This document shows positions 6,635 to 8,373 of a stretch of DNA of 8,373 nt, in pieces. A program made the translations under genes and the position numbers. Where the stretch lies: the NCBI GenBank assembly GCA_021162285.1, contig JAGGYZ010000239.1:1-8373 (forward strand). Reading direction: 5' to 3'. The first letter of the stretch is position 1; each line of letters starts with the position of its first letter. The notes under the pieces are model-generated. The model was not told where the DNA came from, did not search any database, and saw only the letters and a program-made list of their open reading frames with translations. This DNA comes from Candidatus Fermentibacteraceae bacterium (lineage in GTDB: Bacteria; Fermentibacterota; Fermentibacteria; Fermentibacterales; JCC-6).

Positions 6635-8373
6635 TTCCTCAGAAGCAGCTCAACACTGCCCGGCTATACTGAAAAACTTACTTTAGCGGAGACAGACCAG
6701 ATAATAGTTGATCTTCTTGAAGCCCTGAGAGTAGGTGGCCTTGTGGCAAAGGTGCTGTCACATGGAAGAAACCCGATATCCGGTTATCAGCTTAAAGCCT
6801 CGGCAATGATATGGAAACCAGGTGATGGAACAGCTCCGCTTCATGACCCGATAAGGGTAATCAGGGAGTCGAAAGCAGACAGCAAAACCAACAGTTACTT
6901 CAGAAGATACTATCAGGATGTTGCCGGAAGAATACTTCAGATAAATGCAAAAGAGCACACTGCTCAGGTAAGGAGTGCAGTAAGAGAAGAGCGGGAAGAC
7001 GAATTTAGAACCGGTAAGCTCCCTGTTCTGTACTGCTCTCCCACAATGGAGCTGGGTGTAGATATTGCTCAGCTGAATGTTGTTAACATGCGGAATGTTC
7101 CGCCCAACCCGGCAAACTACGCCCAGAGAAGCGGCAGAGCCGGCAGAAGCGGACAGCCGGCACTGGTGTTTACCTACTGCGGTCGTAGAAGACCTCACGA
7201 CCAGTACTTTTTTCGGCGACCGGAGAAGATGGTGGCAGGTTCAGTTGTACCGCCCAGAATCGACCTTGCCAATGAAGAACTCATCCGCTCTCATCTGCAT
7301 GCTATCTGGCTTTCGGAAACAGGGGTGAAGCTGGGTAGGTCTCTTAGAGATCTTCTTATACTTCCCAGGGATGGCAAGCCTGAGATAATACAGGAGATTC
7401 GCGCAAGACTTGCCGACAGTAATGCCCGAAAAAGAGCAGAGGAAAGGGCTGAACATGTTTTTGAAGATGTAATTCCCTCTCTGAAAAACACATTCTGGTA
7501 CAAAACGAGCTGGATCACAGAAGAGCTGAACAGGGTAATGGACCGCTTTGAAGACTCTCTTGAAAGGTGGAGATATCTCTACCTCTCTGCAATGAGTCAG
7601 ATGAAACAGCAGCATGCAATAAGGCAGGATTCTTCAAGAGACAAGAAGGATAGAGACAGAGCGAAAAGGCTCTACGATGAAGCGGAAAGGCAGCGGGAGC
7701 TGCTGCTGAACGAGAACACCGACATGGGCAGTGACTTTTACAGCTACCGCTACTTCGCCAGCGAGGGTTTTCTGCCCGGCTACAACTTTCCAAGGCTTCC
7801 TTTAACAGCCTTTATACCAGGAAGAAGAAACAAATCCAGTGAATACCTGTCCCGAAGCAGATTTCTTGCAATAAGCGAATTCGGTCCGAGATCTTTGATA
7901 TACCACGAGGGCGCGAAGTATGAAATAGATAAGGTAATCTTTCAGGTGGAGGGAACTGAGCCAAGAACAAGTGAGGTAAAAATCTGTGAAGAGTGCGGTT
8001 ACCTGCACACAATCTCAGAACCACCAGGACCTGATCTGTGTGAGAACTGCAAAGCGCAGCTTCCTGTTGCCATGCGCAACATGTTCAGGCTTCAGAATGT
8101 TTCAACAAGAAGGCGCGAGCGTATAAGTGCCGATGAGGAAGAGCGGGTACGCTTCGGTTTCGAGTTGAAGACGGCGGTAAGGTTTGCTGAAACAACCTCC
8201 GGTCTCAGCAATCGACAGAGCGAAGTAACCGATGAAAACGGTCACACCCTCATGAAGCTTACTTACGGCCCCTCTGCAACTCTGTGGAGAATCAACCTTG
8301 GCTGGAACCGCAGAAAAAACAGGAATGTGCTGGGTTTTGTTCTTGATGTTGAAAAAGGCAGATGGGAGAAAGC
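6635..8373 (+). CDS. Continuation of the COG1205-type helicase: RecA2 motifs V/VI and DUF1998-type C-terminal region (3' end outside window)
   Basis: The frame used by the upstream helicase stays open from just after the TGA to the window edge, 579 more codons. It holds what the upstream part lacks: motif V in LYCSPTMELGVDIAQLN, NVPPNPANYAQRSGRAGRSGQ with motif VI (Q1016 to R1023 in full-gene numbering), a Lys/Arg/Glu-rich helical section (about 1180-1215), the FYSYRYFASEGFLPGYNFPR block, and a four-cysteine cluster CEECG...CENC (C1303, C1306, C1321, C1324) of the DUF1998/MZB type. No frameshift or other stop is present. Independent translation is doubtful: the first in-frame ATG (6806) has no ribosome site, and GTG 6743 has only a weak AGGTGG before it. 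Either the full protein is made by readthrough, this half is unexpressed, or the stop is a sequencing error. The complete protein would exceed 1,430 residues. Confidence 0.87.

Noticed and set aside
6632..6680. Selenocysteine or general TGA recoding at the helicase stop
   Set aside because: The only stem nearby is a 4-bp GCAG/CTGC (6645-6659), too weak for a SECIS. The serpin ends at TGA exactly at its family end, so TGA is a real stop here, and no other intact gene has an in-frame TGA.
6758..7198. 146-codon minus-strand ORF opposite helicase motifs V/VI
   Set aside because: It is antisense to strongly conserved helicase motifs and has no ribosome site or known domain.
7241..8024. Several overlapping minus-strand ORFs near the right end
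   Set aside because: All lie opposite the helicase C-terminal frame, overlap each other and show Ser/Arg/Cys-rich shadow composition.

Overview
The window looks like chromosomal DNA of an uncultivated bacterium. Genes are tightly packed, start with ATG or GTG behind purine-rich Shine-Dalgarno sites, and favour AGA/AGG for arginine. A lipoprotein-type serpin and a very long helicase are accessory genes in several sediment and candidate-phylum lineages. Nothing in the window fixes the phylum, and there is no rRNA, tRNA, CRISPR array, transposase or long repeat.

Layout. At the left edge (2-115, +) is the C-terminal end of a membrane protein. It runs straight into a 5'-truncated L-asparaginase remnant (about 111-491, +) that keeps only the C-terminal domain. 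An intact DUF1232/YkvA-type small membrane protein (527-967, +) follows, then a COG1228-type metal-dependent amidohydrolase (1109-2344, +). Convergent to the amidohydrolase, with 4 bp between the stop codons, is a complete serpin lipoprotein (2349-3593, -) with an inhibitory-type reactive-centre loop and a predicted P1 arginine. A roughly 485-bp stretch (3594-4078) follows; its only plausible gene is a small signal-peptide-bearing ORF on the minus strand (3811-4053).

From 4079 to the right edge (+) runs one very long reading frame for a COG1205-type helicase: Walker A, DELH box, SAT motif, two CxxC pairs, SFTDNRQDA block, motif V, QRSGRAGR motif VI, and a C-terminal CxxC...CxxC cluster of the DUF1998/MZB kind. 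It is interrupted once, in the same frame, by a TGA codon at 6632-6634. About 1,740 nt of intact, motif-bearing coding sequence continue after that stop to the window end, where the gene is still open.

Functional reading. The left genes look like ordinary housekeeping or scavenging functions beside a degraded locus. The serpin is a secreted, membrane-anchored protease inhibitor. The helicase family includes DNA-repair helicases and large defence helicases (DISARM, Druantia and relatives), so the right side may be the start of a defence module whose partners lie beyond 8373. No partner gene is visible here, so that is inference. The strongest points are the single in-frame TGA in an otherwise intact giant helicase, the Arg-P1 lipoprotein serpin, and the asparaginase/membrane-protein junction.
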